Below are positions 16,778 to 24,035 of a stretch of DNA of 64,000 nucleotides, piece by piece. Each line of letters starts with the position of its first letter. The stretch's first letter is position 1. Source of the DNA: Methanoregula sp. (GTDB lineage Archaea; Halobacteriota; Methanomicrobia; Methanomicrobiales; Methanospirillaceae). Both the position numbers and the translations under genes were made by a program. The notes below the pieces were generated by a model, which worked only from the letters and a program-made list of their open reading frames with translations, was not told the origin of the DNA and made no database searches. Where the stretch lies: the NCBI RefSeq assembly GCF_003170075.1, contig NZ_PMZU01000043.1, forward strand, positions 45,572-109,571, in the 5' to 3' direction.

Positions 16778-17734
16778 TCAGGACTTTGCTGGTTTTTCCG
16801 GCTTAACTGCTTTCTTCCAGCCTCTCGGATAGGTGCCCGGGGCAAGGAAAACTGTGGTCATGGCAACAAACAGCCCGGTCTTTCCGGGTTTCCAGGTCGT
16901 GGATGCCGCAAGCGCCTTCCCGAGGCCGACAAACTCCGTTTTTTCTGTGAGGACAGCAACGATCTGATCCTTCCTGAACTCGTCGCAGCGGAGCACCCCT
17001 ACGCCCGCCAGTGCCGCACCGTGGCAGAGTGCGTCGGCGGCGGTATCGCGCACAACGACGGAGGGGAGATCGGGAACCGCCGCATCGACCGAGACTATCA
17101 TGGCATCCAGTGCGGCCCGGTTCCCGACCGCCGCAGCGCAGCAGGCGTCCTGCAGATCGTGGAGCGTGTGCATGGTGCGCTCATCAAAGACGCCCGACCG
17201 GGTCCGGCGCAGTTCCTGCATGTGCGCCCCGACGCCGAGCGCAAGGCCCATGTGGTGGCAGAGCGAGCGGATGTAGGTCCCTGCATCGCACCTGACCTTC
17301 ATGAGCACCAGTTTTCCCTCGACACCCAGTATGTCAAGCTGCTGGATGGTGCGGATGCGCAGCAGGCGTTTGACCGCGCTCCTCCGGGGCGGGCGCTGGT
17401 AGATCCGGCCGGTAAATTCCTTTGCGACTTCATCGATGCGCTGCCGCTCCACATCCTTGTGCAGCCGCATCAGGCAGACATACTCCTTGTCGTGTTTTAA
17501 GAGCAGCGGCGCGAGACGCACGGCGTTTCCGAGCATGACAAGGAGAATACCCGATACCTGCGGGTCGAGCGTGCCCGCATGGCCGACCTGGCAGCCGAGT
17601 AGCTTTCCCACCCACGCGGCCACCTGGTGGCTCGAGGGCCCCCGGGGCTTGTCGATCACGATAATGCCCGCGCCATGCCAGAGCGGTGTAATGTCTGGTT
17701 GTCCCGGCTCCAGGGTTTCCTGTGGTGTCGTCAT
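16778..17734 (-). CDS. truB: tRNA/rRNA pseudouridine synthase Cbf5
   Basis: This is the catalytic subunit of archaeal H/ACA ribonucleoproteins, and it can also make tRNA Psi55. The 318 residues contain the catalytic loop GHAGTLDP with Asp57, a central KEYVCLMRLH strand, CDAGTYIRSLCHH, and a C-terminal PUA domain (about 235-310). The N-terminus is shorter than in eukaryotic dyskerin. Its start overlaps the hemD stop codon by four bases. In many euryarchaea this gene follows cmk in the ribosomal superoperon; here it is elsewhere. Confidence 0.93.
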   Translation of the reverse strand: MTTPQETLEPGQPDITPLWHGAGIIVIDKPRGPSSHQVAAWVGKLLGCQVGHAGTLDPQVSGILLVMLGNAVRLAPLLLKHDKEYVCLMRLHKDVERQRIDEVAKEFTGRIYQRPPRRSAVKRLLRIRTIQQLDILGVEGKLVLMKVRCDAGTYIRSLCHHMGLALGVGAHMQELRRTRSGVFDERTMHTLHDLQDACCAAAVGNRAALDAMIVSVDAAVPDLPSVVVRDTAADALCHGAALAGVGVLRCDEFRKDQIVAVLTEKTEFVGLGKALAASTTWKPGKTGLFVAMTTVFLAPGTYPRGWKKAVKPEKPAKS

Positions 17735-18423
17735 CGTATTATCCGTATCTTTCCCCGGTATTCGTTTAAGGTGGCAAGAGTCCCCTCAAGAGAGCCGTCC
17801 CCGACAATTGCGGGCAGCGTTCCCCCGCACATCATCGCTTCAGCCGTCATATCCCCGATGGCCATCACCAGCAGGTCCGGGCGCGGGGTCCATATCGCCT
17901 TCTTATACGACATCGCGCTCGTAAAGAGGATGGCCTCGGCCTTGTCAAGGTCGAGCGGCTCGTTCGTGGGCACGAGCCGGTAGCAGCGGAACTCCCGTGG
18001 GATCCCACCGGCGTGCGCAATCGCATCGATGAGAGGGGCGTTCGGGACATCGGCGCGGGGGAGACCGATTTTTTTCCCTTTGATCCAGTCACCCAGGAAC
18101 GGGACGAAGTCGCGCGAGTAGAACCCGGGCAGGGTCTCACAGGCAATCCCACAGCGCTCCAGCTCCCGTGCCGTCTCGGGGCCGATTGCGATGACCCGGG
18201 GGGTCTTTTTGAGGTGCGGGGCAAGGATTTTTGCCGGAAGTGCGCTCGTGAAAAAGATGCAGTCGAACTCCCCGCGTTCCACGGCCTCCGCAAATGCAGA
18301 GACAACTTCCGTCTGGATTTCGGACCGGAGCGGGTGGACGCTGTAGCACGCGTGCCCGAATGCTGCGCACCGGGCTGCGTCCCTTACCTCCTTTCCTGCA
18401 AGACGGGTGACTGCGATCTTCAT
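17731..18423 (-). CDS. hemD: Uroporphyrinogen-III synthase
   Basis: This enzyme cyclises hydroxymethylbilane to uroporphyrinogen III, the common precursor of cobamides, F430 and haem. The 230-residue protein has the two-lobed pattern of the divergent HemD family (FDCIFFTSALPAKIL, VIAIGPETARELE, AILFTSAMSYKKA, MAIGDMTAEAM). I chose ATG 18421-18423; ATGs at 18435 and 18438 are also possible. Upstream it is divergent from the TctA-like gene. It overlaps cbf5 by four bases. Confidence 0.85.
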   Translation of the reverse strand: MKIAVTRLAGKEVRDAARCAAFGHACYSVHPLRSEIQTEVVSAFAEAVERGEFDCIFFTSALPAKILAPHLKKTPRVIAIGPETARELERCGIACETLPGFYSRDFVPFLGDWIKGKKIGLPRADVPNAPLIDAIAHAGGIPREFRCYRLVPTNEPLDLDKAEAILFTSAMSYKKAIWTPRPDLLVMAIGDMTAEAMMCGGTLPAIVGDGSLEGTLATLNEYRGKIRIIR

Positions 18424-18501
18424 TTGAGGATTCATCATCCCTGTATGATAAGATGGTATGCATTTCGGTTGATTTATGTCCATCCTCCTGTACCTTCTGC
18501 T

Positions 18502-19716
18502 ATGATCGAGATCGTGATCGGGACACTGCTGGGAGTCCTCCTCGGCACCATCAGCGGTCTTATCCCCGGCGTGCACGCGAACACGCTTGCTGGGATCCTG
18601 CTTGGTGCGCAGGCAGTCCTCCTCGCCGTGCTCGGGCCGCTTGCCCTTGCAGGTGCGATGTTTGCCGCCCTGATCACGCATACGTTTGTCGAGTCTGTCC
18701 CGTCCACGTTTCTGGGGGTTCCCGATGCGGATACTTCTCTTTCTGTCCTCCCGGCACATGCCATGTGTCTTGAAGGGAATGGCGAGGAAGCGGTCAGAAT
18801 CGCAGCGCTCGGGAGCGCCTGCGCTATCATCATCGCCGTTCCGCTTTCGGTGCTCTGTTTTCTTTTCCTTCCCGCACTCCAGCCGTACTTTGACTGGGGC
18901 ATCGGGATCCTGATCGTCGCGGTCATCGGGTACATGATCGTGATGAGTGAATCGCCCGGCTGGGCGCTCTCGATCTTTGCGGTCTCCGGCCTTCTGGGGG
19001 TGTTTGCCATGCGGTACGAATTTTTAAGCTGGCATACGCTCGGGGGAACAAGCGCAGTTCTTATGCCTCTCCTTACCGGTCTCTTCGGGATATCAGTCCT
19101 GCTGGTCGCGTCGCAGGGTGAGCTGCCGGTGCAGCAGTTCCGGGGCCTGCGGGTGGAGAACGGGACCGTGGTAAAGTGTTCAGTCCTTGGCACGCTTGCC
19201 GGGATTGCGGTTGGCTGGCTGCCCGGGCTCTCAACGGCAACCGCGAACGGCGCACTGGCGTCGGTGATCGGGTACGAGAAGGACCGTCGGGCCTACATCC
19301 TTGCCACGAGTGCGGCAAATACGGCAAATGCGTTCATCGGGCTTGCCGCGCTCTTTGCTCTCTCACGGATGCGGAACGGTGTGATGGTCGCGCTCGCGGA
19401 ACTGCCCCTGCCGTCCATGAGCGAACTGATGATCATCGGCGTCCTTGCGGCCTGCCTTGCGTATGTCCTAACGGTGGGACTCTCCCGCTCCGCAGGTTGG
19501 TTCACCGGGATCAACGGCCGGATGCTCAACCGGGCGGTGATCCTCTTTGTGGTGGGTCTTTGCATCGTCCTCACCGGGCCGTTTGGGATTTTCATCCTTG
19601 TCCTTGCCACGATCCTCGGGCTCGTGCCGCATATTGTGAATGTATCCCGGGTCTACTGCATGGGCGCGATCATGATCCCGGTGATCCTGTACTCGTTTGG
19701 CATTGCGTGGGTTTGA
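18502..19716 (+). CDS. TctA-family (DUF112) membrane permease
   Basis: The 404-residue protein has about ten hydrophobic segments and two related glycine/proline motifs, GTISGLIPGVHANTLA near the N-terminus and GWLPGLSTATANGAL in the middle. These are the hallmarks of the TctA permease of tripartite tricarboxylate transporters. No TctB or TctC binding-protein gene lies nearby, as for other archaeal members, so the substrate is unclear. The ATG at 18502 gives the normal N-terminus. Confidence 0.85.
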   Translation: MIEIVIGTLLGVLLGTISGLIPGVHANTLAGILLGAQAVLLAVLGPLALAGAMFAALITHTFVESVPSTFLGVPDADTSLSVLPAHAMCLEGNGEEAVRIAALGSACAIIIAVPLSVLCFLFLPALQPYFDWGIGILIVAVIGYMIVMSESPGWALSIFAVSGLLGVFAMRYEFLSWHTLGGTSAVLMPLLTGLFGISVLLVASQGELPVQQFRGLRVENGTVVKCSVLGTLAGIAVGWLPGLSTATANGALASVIGYEKDRRAYILATSAANTANAFIGLAALFALSRMRNGVMVALAELPLPSMSELMIIGVLAACLAYVLTVGLSRSAGWFTGINGRMLNRAVILFVVGLCIVLTGPFGIFILVLATILGLVPHIVNVSRVYCMGAIMIPVILYSFGIAWV

Positions 19717-19799
19717 TACGGGTGATGTGGCGAGCGGCCCCCTCCCCCCTGTTCCCGTGAGCCATTGTTTTTTTAGCCGGGCGTCCCTTAGTTTGTATC

Positions 19800-20696
19800 A
19801 TGCAGTCCTGCTGGTTTGGCGATGTGGAGGCCGGGCAGTGCACGCCGTTTACCGGTGATGCAGCCGCATGTGCCCGCCGCGTTCGGGAGATCCGTACCAG
19901 CATGGACGCCTTTGTGCCTCTGGACTGGCAGCAGGCCGTCGCCTGCGGGGTCTGCCGCGACCGTGCGGAATACCTTGCGCTCCTCCAGAAAGTCTGTATC
20001 GCAGGATCGGAACAGGCCGTCCGGGAGCAGTACGCGGCAAAGGATGTGGAACTGCTCCAGATGGTCAGGACGCTCGATGAGATGGATACGGTCACAAACG
20101 TCCTCTCAGAAAGGGTCGCGGACTGGTACCAGATCCGTCATCCCTCGTTTTCCCGCAAATACCGCAGGACGCCGGCGCACGTGCTGGTCAAATCGATCAG
20201 CGAGCTGAACCGGGAGCGCGGCGGAGGCGGGGGAGCGCTCGGGAAAGTTGCGACAGAGATCACGAGCCTTGCCGATGCCCGGACCGCGCTTGCAAAGGAG
20301 GTCTCGGCCCGGGCGTGCGACGTGATGCCCAATACGAGTGCGCTCATCGGTGGGCTCGTTGCCGCCCGGCTCCTCTCCCACGCAGGGGGCTTAAAGGAAC
20401 TCTCCCGTCTTCCCGCAAGCGGGATCCAGGTGCTCGGCGCCCGGACTGCACTCTTTGCGCACATCCGGACCCATGCTCCCTCACCCAAGCACGGGATCAT
20501 CTTCCAGCACCGGCGGGTGCACAACGCTCCCCGCGAAGTGCGGGGAAAAGTCGCCCGGGTGCTTGCCGGGAAACTGGCGATTGCGGCACGGCTCGATTAT
20601 TACCGGGGTTGCGCGGTACCTGCATTCCTTGACGATGCACAGGCTCGCATCGACCGGGCGGGAACGGTGGAAGGGGAGGGTGACAAACAACAATGA
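19800..20696 (+). CDS. nop5: Nop5 (Nop56/58), C/D-box RNP core protein
   Basis: This scaffold of the box C/D ribonucleoprotein joins fibrillarin to L7Ae-bound guide RNA for 2'-O-methylation of rRNA and tRNA. The 298-residue protein has an N-terminal fibrillarin-binding part, a coiled coil, and the Nop domain with SGIQVLGARTALF and PKHGIIFQH. It is shorter than many homologues and lacks the long lysine-rich tail. It overlaps flpA by four bases. Confidence 0.93.
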   Translation: MQSCWFGDVEAGQCTPFTGDAAACARRVREIRTSMDAFVPLDWQQAVACGVCRDRAEYLALLQKVCIAGSEQAVREQYAAKDVELLQMVRTLDEMDTVTNVLSERVADWYQIRHPSFSRKYRRTPAHVLVKSISELNRERGGGGGALGKVATEITSLADARTALAKEVSARACDVMPNTSALIGGLVAARLLSHAGGLKELSRLPASGIQVLGARTALFAHIRTHAPSPKHGIIFQHRRVHNAPREVRGKVARVLAGKLAIAARLDYYRGCAVPAFLDDAQARIDRAGTVEGEGDKQQ

Positions 20697-21292
20697 TCCG
20701 TGTCGGCGACGTGCTGGTCTCGAAAGGCGAGGGGGGGGTCTATGGCGAGAGGATGCTTGACGGGTACCGTGTCTGGGACCCGTACCGGAGCAAGCTTGCC
20801 GCCCTGTATCTCGTGGGAACCGGTATTGAACTCCCCCCGGATATGAAAGTCCTCTATCTCGGGGCGGCAAACGGGACGACGGTTTCCCACGTTGCCGATT
20901 ACGTTGAAGTTGTGTATGCGGTGGAGTTTGCCCCGCGCCCGATGCAGGACCTGCTCGAAGTCGCACGACGGCGCAAAAACGTGATGCCGATTCTGGCGGA
21001 TGCCTCCTGCCCGGAGCAGTACGCGCCGCTTGTGGAAACGGTGGATCTCCTCTACCAGGACGTGGCCCAGCCGGACCAGGCGGCAATCGCCCTCAAGAAC
21101 TGCGTGTTCCTCAAAGACGGAGGGTACCTTATCCTCATGCTCAAGACCCGGAGCGTGGATATCAGGAAAGAACCGGCTGAAGTATTCCGGGACACGCTCG
21201 ATATCCTCATGTCCGCAGGACTCACAGTAACTGAGAGTACCTGGCTGGCGCCGTACCACCAGGATCACGCTGCAATACTCTGCACTAAATAA
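20693..21292 (+). CDS. flpA: Fibrillarin-like rRNA/tRNA 2'-O-methyltransferase
   Basis: This is the catalytic subunit of box C/D RNPs. The 199-residue protein has the typical N-terminus (VYGERML, YRVWDPYRSKLAA), SAM motif VLYLGAANGTTVSHVAD, and the YQDVAQPDQA catalytic aspartate region. Its start overlaps the nop5 stop, the conserved archaeal pairing that ensures matched amounts. Confidence 0.96.
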   Translation: MIRVGDVLVSKGEGGVYGERMLDGYRVWDPYRSKLAALYLVGTGIELPPDMKVLYLGAANGTTVSHVADYVEVVYAVEFAPRPMQDLLEVARRRKNVMPILADASCPEQYAPLVETVDLLYQDVAQPDQAAIALKNCVFLKDGGYLILMLKTRSVDIRKEPAEVFRDTLDILMSAGLTVTESTWLAPYHQDHAAILCTK

Positions 21293-21315
21293 AGCCAACA
21301 TCCCGGGAAATTATC

Positions 21316-22035
21316 ATGCCGAACGATATCCGTGTTTATTCTGCAGGTCCCCTGACCATTCTCGCACTTATCGTCATCATCGGGCTTCTTGTCATTGTCG
21401 TACCGCTGTTGTTCCTTGGCTTTGTTGGCAAAGCGTTCACCAGTCTTGTCGGGCTTTCGTGGCTCACGGCGACCGCCCTTGTCATCCTGATCCTGCTGTG
21501 CAGCCTTGTGAATATTCCGGTCTGGAAGATCCGGCGGGAAACGATCCGGATGCCCCACAACGAAACCCCCGATGCGTTTACCCCGAATGAAGAGGGGGGG
21601 CTCTGGGAGACGACCATCGCGGTCAATCTGGGCGGGGCGATCATTCCCCTTGCGATGGCCTGCTATCTCCTGTACCGTGCGTCGGCAGTGATGAGCGGGA
21701 ACACGTTATACTTCCAGGTGCTTGCCGCTACCCTGATCGTTGCTGCGATGGCCTATGTGACGACCCGGGCGATGGTCGGTGTGGGGATACGTGCGCCTCT
21801 CTTTGTTCCCGGCCTGACGGCGCTTCTCTGTGGTATCCTGCTTTCCGGGGGCTTTGGGCTTTCTGCCGGCGTTATCGCGTTTGTCAGCGGGACTCTCGGT
21901 ACCCTGCTTGGCGCTGACATCGCACATCTTCCCCATGTGGGAGATCTCGAAGTGCCGCAGGTCAGTATTGGCGGTGCGGGGACGTTTGGCGCGATCTTTA
22001 TCGGGTGCATCCTGTCCGCACTTATTGCATCGTAA
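21316..22035 (+). CDS. DUF1614 family membrane protein
   Basis: The 239-residue protein has about six to seven hydrophobic segments. Family features include LVNIPVWKI after the first helices, a conserved NLGGAIIPL, and a C-terminal GADIAHLPHVGDLEVPQVSIGGAGTFG loop with acidic and histidine residues. Function of the family is not established. It starts 23 bases after flpA and may share its transcript. Confidence 0.85.
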   Translation: MPNDIRVYSAGPLTILALIVIIGLLVIVVPLLFLGFVGKAFTSLVGLSWLTATALVILILLCSLVNIPVWKIRRETIRMPHNETPDAFTPNEEGGLWETTIAVNLGGAIIPLAMACYLLYRASAVMSGNTLYFQVLAATLIVAAMAYVTTRAMVGVGIRAPLFVPGLTALLCGILLSGGFGLSAGVIAFVSGTLGTLLGADIAHLPHVGDLEVPQVSIGGAGTFGAIFIGCILSALIAS

Positions 22036-22181
22036 CGGTGCCTTCTTTTTTATGGAAAAGTCTGGACAACCGGATTTTTTTGGGTGCGGCCTTGCGTTGA
22101 ACCGGGTGCCGCCGGTTCTGTTGCGAAACCCCGGGATCCGGGAGCTATGGGGGTCTTGCAGGCCGGTACCTTTTCGGGACT

Positions 22182-22404
22182 GAAATTTTTGTGACCGCAT
22201 TTTTTGTGGCCCGAAAGTTTTTGGCCGGGGAAATATTTGAATTGAAATTTTTAAAACCCAAAAATTTCTGGTGTGAAAGTTTTGCAGCCGCAAAATTGTC
22301 GGTACAACCTTTTACAGGGTCTGAAATTTCTGGGACGATGGGTGTGGCCGGAAAACTGGTGGGTCGTGTGCCCATGAAGGGGACCTTGATTGGGTCGTGT
22401 GCCC
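22182..22404. repeat. Degenerate 31-bp tandem repeat array
   Basis: In the roughly 500-base gene-free stretch 22036-22530, GAAA-TTTT elements recur at exactly 31-base steps (22182, 22213, 22244, 22275, with weaker copies at 22306 and 22337). The 14-base sequence TGGGTCGTGTGCCC is repeated 31 bases apart (22360 and 22391). Each unit contains two AT tracts about half a unit apart separated by a GCC/ACC block. Because 31 is not a multiple of three, it is not protein coding. Function is unknown; the phased A/T tracts suggest curved DNA or repeated protein binding. Confidence 0.6.
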
Positions 22405-22530
22405 TGCAACTTCCCATTCTCCCCATTCCATCTGTTCTCGCATATCTGAACGGGACGCCCGAAAGGATCACACGCGGTAAGCCTGATACAAAACCTCGTG
22501 AACCTCTCAAAAAGGTACATACGAAAAGAG

Positions 22531-22603
22531 TAGCCCGGAGCAGATTCGAACTGCTGTCGCGAGATCCAGAGCCTCGCATGATTGACCGCTACACTACCGG
22601 GCT
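22531..22603 (-). tRNA. tRNA-Gln (CTG)
   Basis: The reverse strand shows acceptor AGCCCGG/CCGGGCT, anticodon CTG in the loop CTCTGGA, T-loop TTCGAAT and discriminator A. In these archaea Gln-tRNA is usually made by the amidation route (GatDE). No CCA is encoded. Confidence 0.93.
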
Positions 22604-22673
22604 ATGTTGCCTCATACTTTTTGCCGCTGGAGCCTAATTAAAGTGATGGATATTCGTGCCCGGGACTGGTGCA

Positions 22674-23399
22674 TCAGGCTTTTTTCGACCGGTCACAGCG
22701 CCCGCAGGCACGGCAGACTTCCTGTACCGGCTGGATGAATTCACCTCTGCCGCAGAACGGTTCGATGTCGTGCGTATCCCTGATATAATAGATGTGCGGG
22801 ACAAGCGAGATGTGGGTATAGGTCCCGCACGGCACGCCGAGCCGGTCCGCGATGGATTTCTGGAGCTGGACGAGGGCGTACATGTTGGCACCGGCCGCGG
22901 TGAGCATGTCATTACTGCGGAAGATCACCCGCATGCTGAGTTTGCCGTCGCGGAGGATGCACTGCACGAGCTGGAGGCAGGGGCAGTCGTCGAGTTTTTC
23001 ATCGATCACCGGGTTCCACGTGATGGCAATGGCCCGCCGGCTCACGGGGGACTGCCGGAGTTTTTCTGCAATGTATTCGATCTGGTCGACGTGTACTAGA
23101 GTTCCTTCAACTGAAAGGCGCTCGCCCCAGTCAAAGAGCCGGCCGTGGTAGTCGTACTCAAAGGAGGCCGTCGAACCGTGCAGCAGGTCGGTTGCGTACT
23201 GCTCGACAAACCTCTGCTGGAACCGGGAGTGCGGGCTCACCATCGGTTCTGCGAGCGGAGTATCCACCTGCAGGGCGATTTCCTCGAATTCAACGGTGGC
23301 TTCGGCATCTTCGGTACGGAGGGTCCAGCCCTTCTCCAGGATCATCTTGATCACCAGCTCGTGTGCATGGCCGATACTTGGTGCCCGGATAATTCTCAT
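22674..23399 (-). CDS. thyA: Archaeal-type thymidylate synthase (ThyA superfamily)
   Basis: The 241-residue protein resembles the archaeal thymidylate synthases: catalytic-cysteine region DDCPCLQLVQC, RVIFRSNDML for phosphate and nucleotide contacts, and THISLVPHIYY near the end. A C-terminal cysteine cluster (CRACGRC) is an extra feature that may bind zinc. It should methylate dUMP, using tetrahydromethanopterin-type C1 carriers in methanogens, or act as a nucleotide hydroxymethylase; the exact reaction is inferred. Confidence 0.82.
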   Translation of the reverse strand: MRIIRAPSIGHAHELVIKMILEKGWTLRTEDAEATVEFEEIALQVDTPLAEPMVSPHSRFQQRFVEQYATDLLHGSTASFEYDYHGRLFDWGERLSVEGTLVHVDQIEYIAEKLRQSPVSRRAIAITWNPVIDEKLDDCPCLQLVQCILRDGKLSMRVIFRSNDMLTAAGANMYALVQLQKSIADRLGVPCGTYTHISLVPHIYYIRDTHDIEPFCGRGEFIQPVQEVCRACGRCDRSKKA

Positions 23400-24035
23400 A
23401 CCTAATGCTGGGCAATAATACCTAGTATATTTGTTGAATCAGCTGCCGGGGTTCGTCCGGGATTTTAAGGATGCTTTTCTCCTCACTATCTCAGCAATGA
23501 ACAGGACGGTGAAGTTGATCGGATTAACGGGGAGTTTTCCTTTGAACGCCGGGTCGGGACAACCGGGCAATACCCCGTACCGGCATTATCGCCACCCGAT
23601 CCTATGGATTGTCGGCTGGGTACATTCTGTGGAAAGGTATCAGGAATGAATGGTGTCTGAGAAACACATCCAGAGCCGGCAGGATTTTCAATGATGACAT
23701 GTGTACTATAATGTGCAATATCTACGCTATAGTATAGTACGAGCATGCGCGATGTGTATAGATTTACCATTATCAGGAAATTGGAAAAAAGGCTCTGTCA
23801 GGTTGCTGCAAAGATGGTGTAAAAACCGAGAATTACGGCCGAATCATTAAAAGGACTGAAAATCAAGCCTGTAATGGTCCCAAAAAACAACCACAAAGGA
23901 TATATTGGCTCTTTTACAAATACTGTTTCATATTCCGTCTAAACGGAGTATGGGGCTCGTAGAATCGTTATTCGTCAAATGTCGAAACGGTTCTCCGGCT
24001 TGAAATGTATGATGATATACTTTGGAGGAAAACGA
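23400..24035 (+). promoter_or_regulatory. Gene-free region upstream of the S-layer gene
   Basis: I see no convincing gene here; short open frames lack starts and family resemblance. The right half is AT-rich, with a TATA-like GGATATATTGG at 23897-23907 and the AT-rich palindrome CTATAGTATAG near 23734. A strong ribosome site GGAGG lies at 24024-24028, 7 bases before the S-layer ATG. The long leader fits a highly expressed gene, but the transcription start is not determinable from sequence. Confidence 0.45.

Noticed and set aside
22182..22404. CRISPR array
   Set aside because: Period is 31 bases in total with no separate spacers, units are degenerate, and no cas genes are present.
22191..22637. 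148-codon frame across the 31-bp array and tRNA-Gln
   Set aside because: It runs through a tRNA gene and a non-triplet repeat, so it cannot be a real protein.
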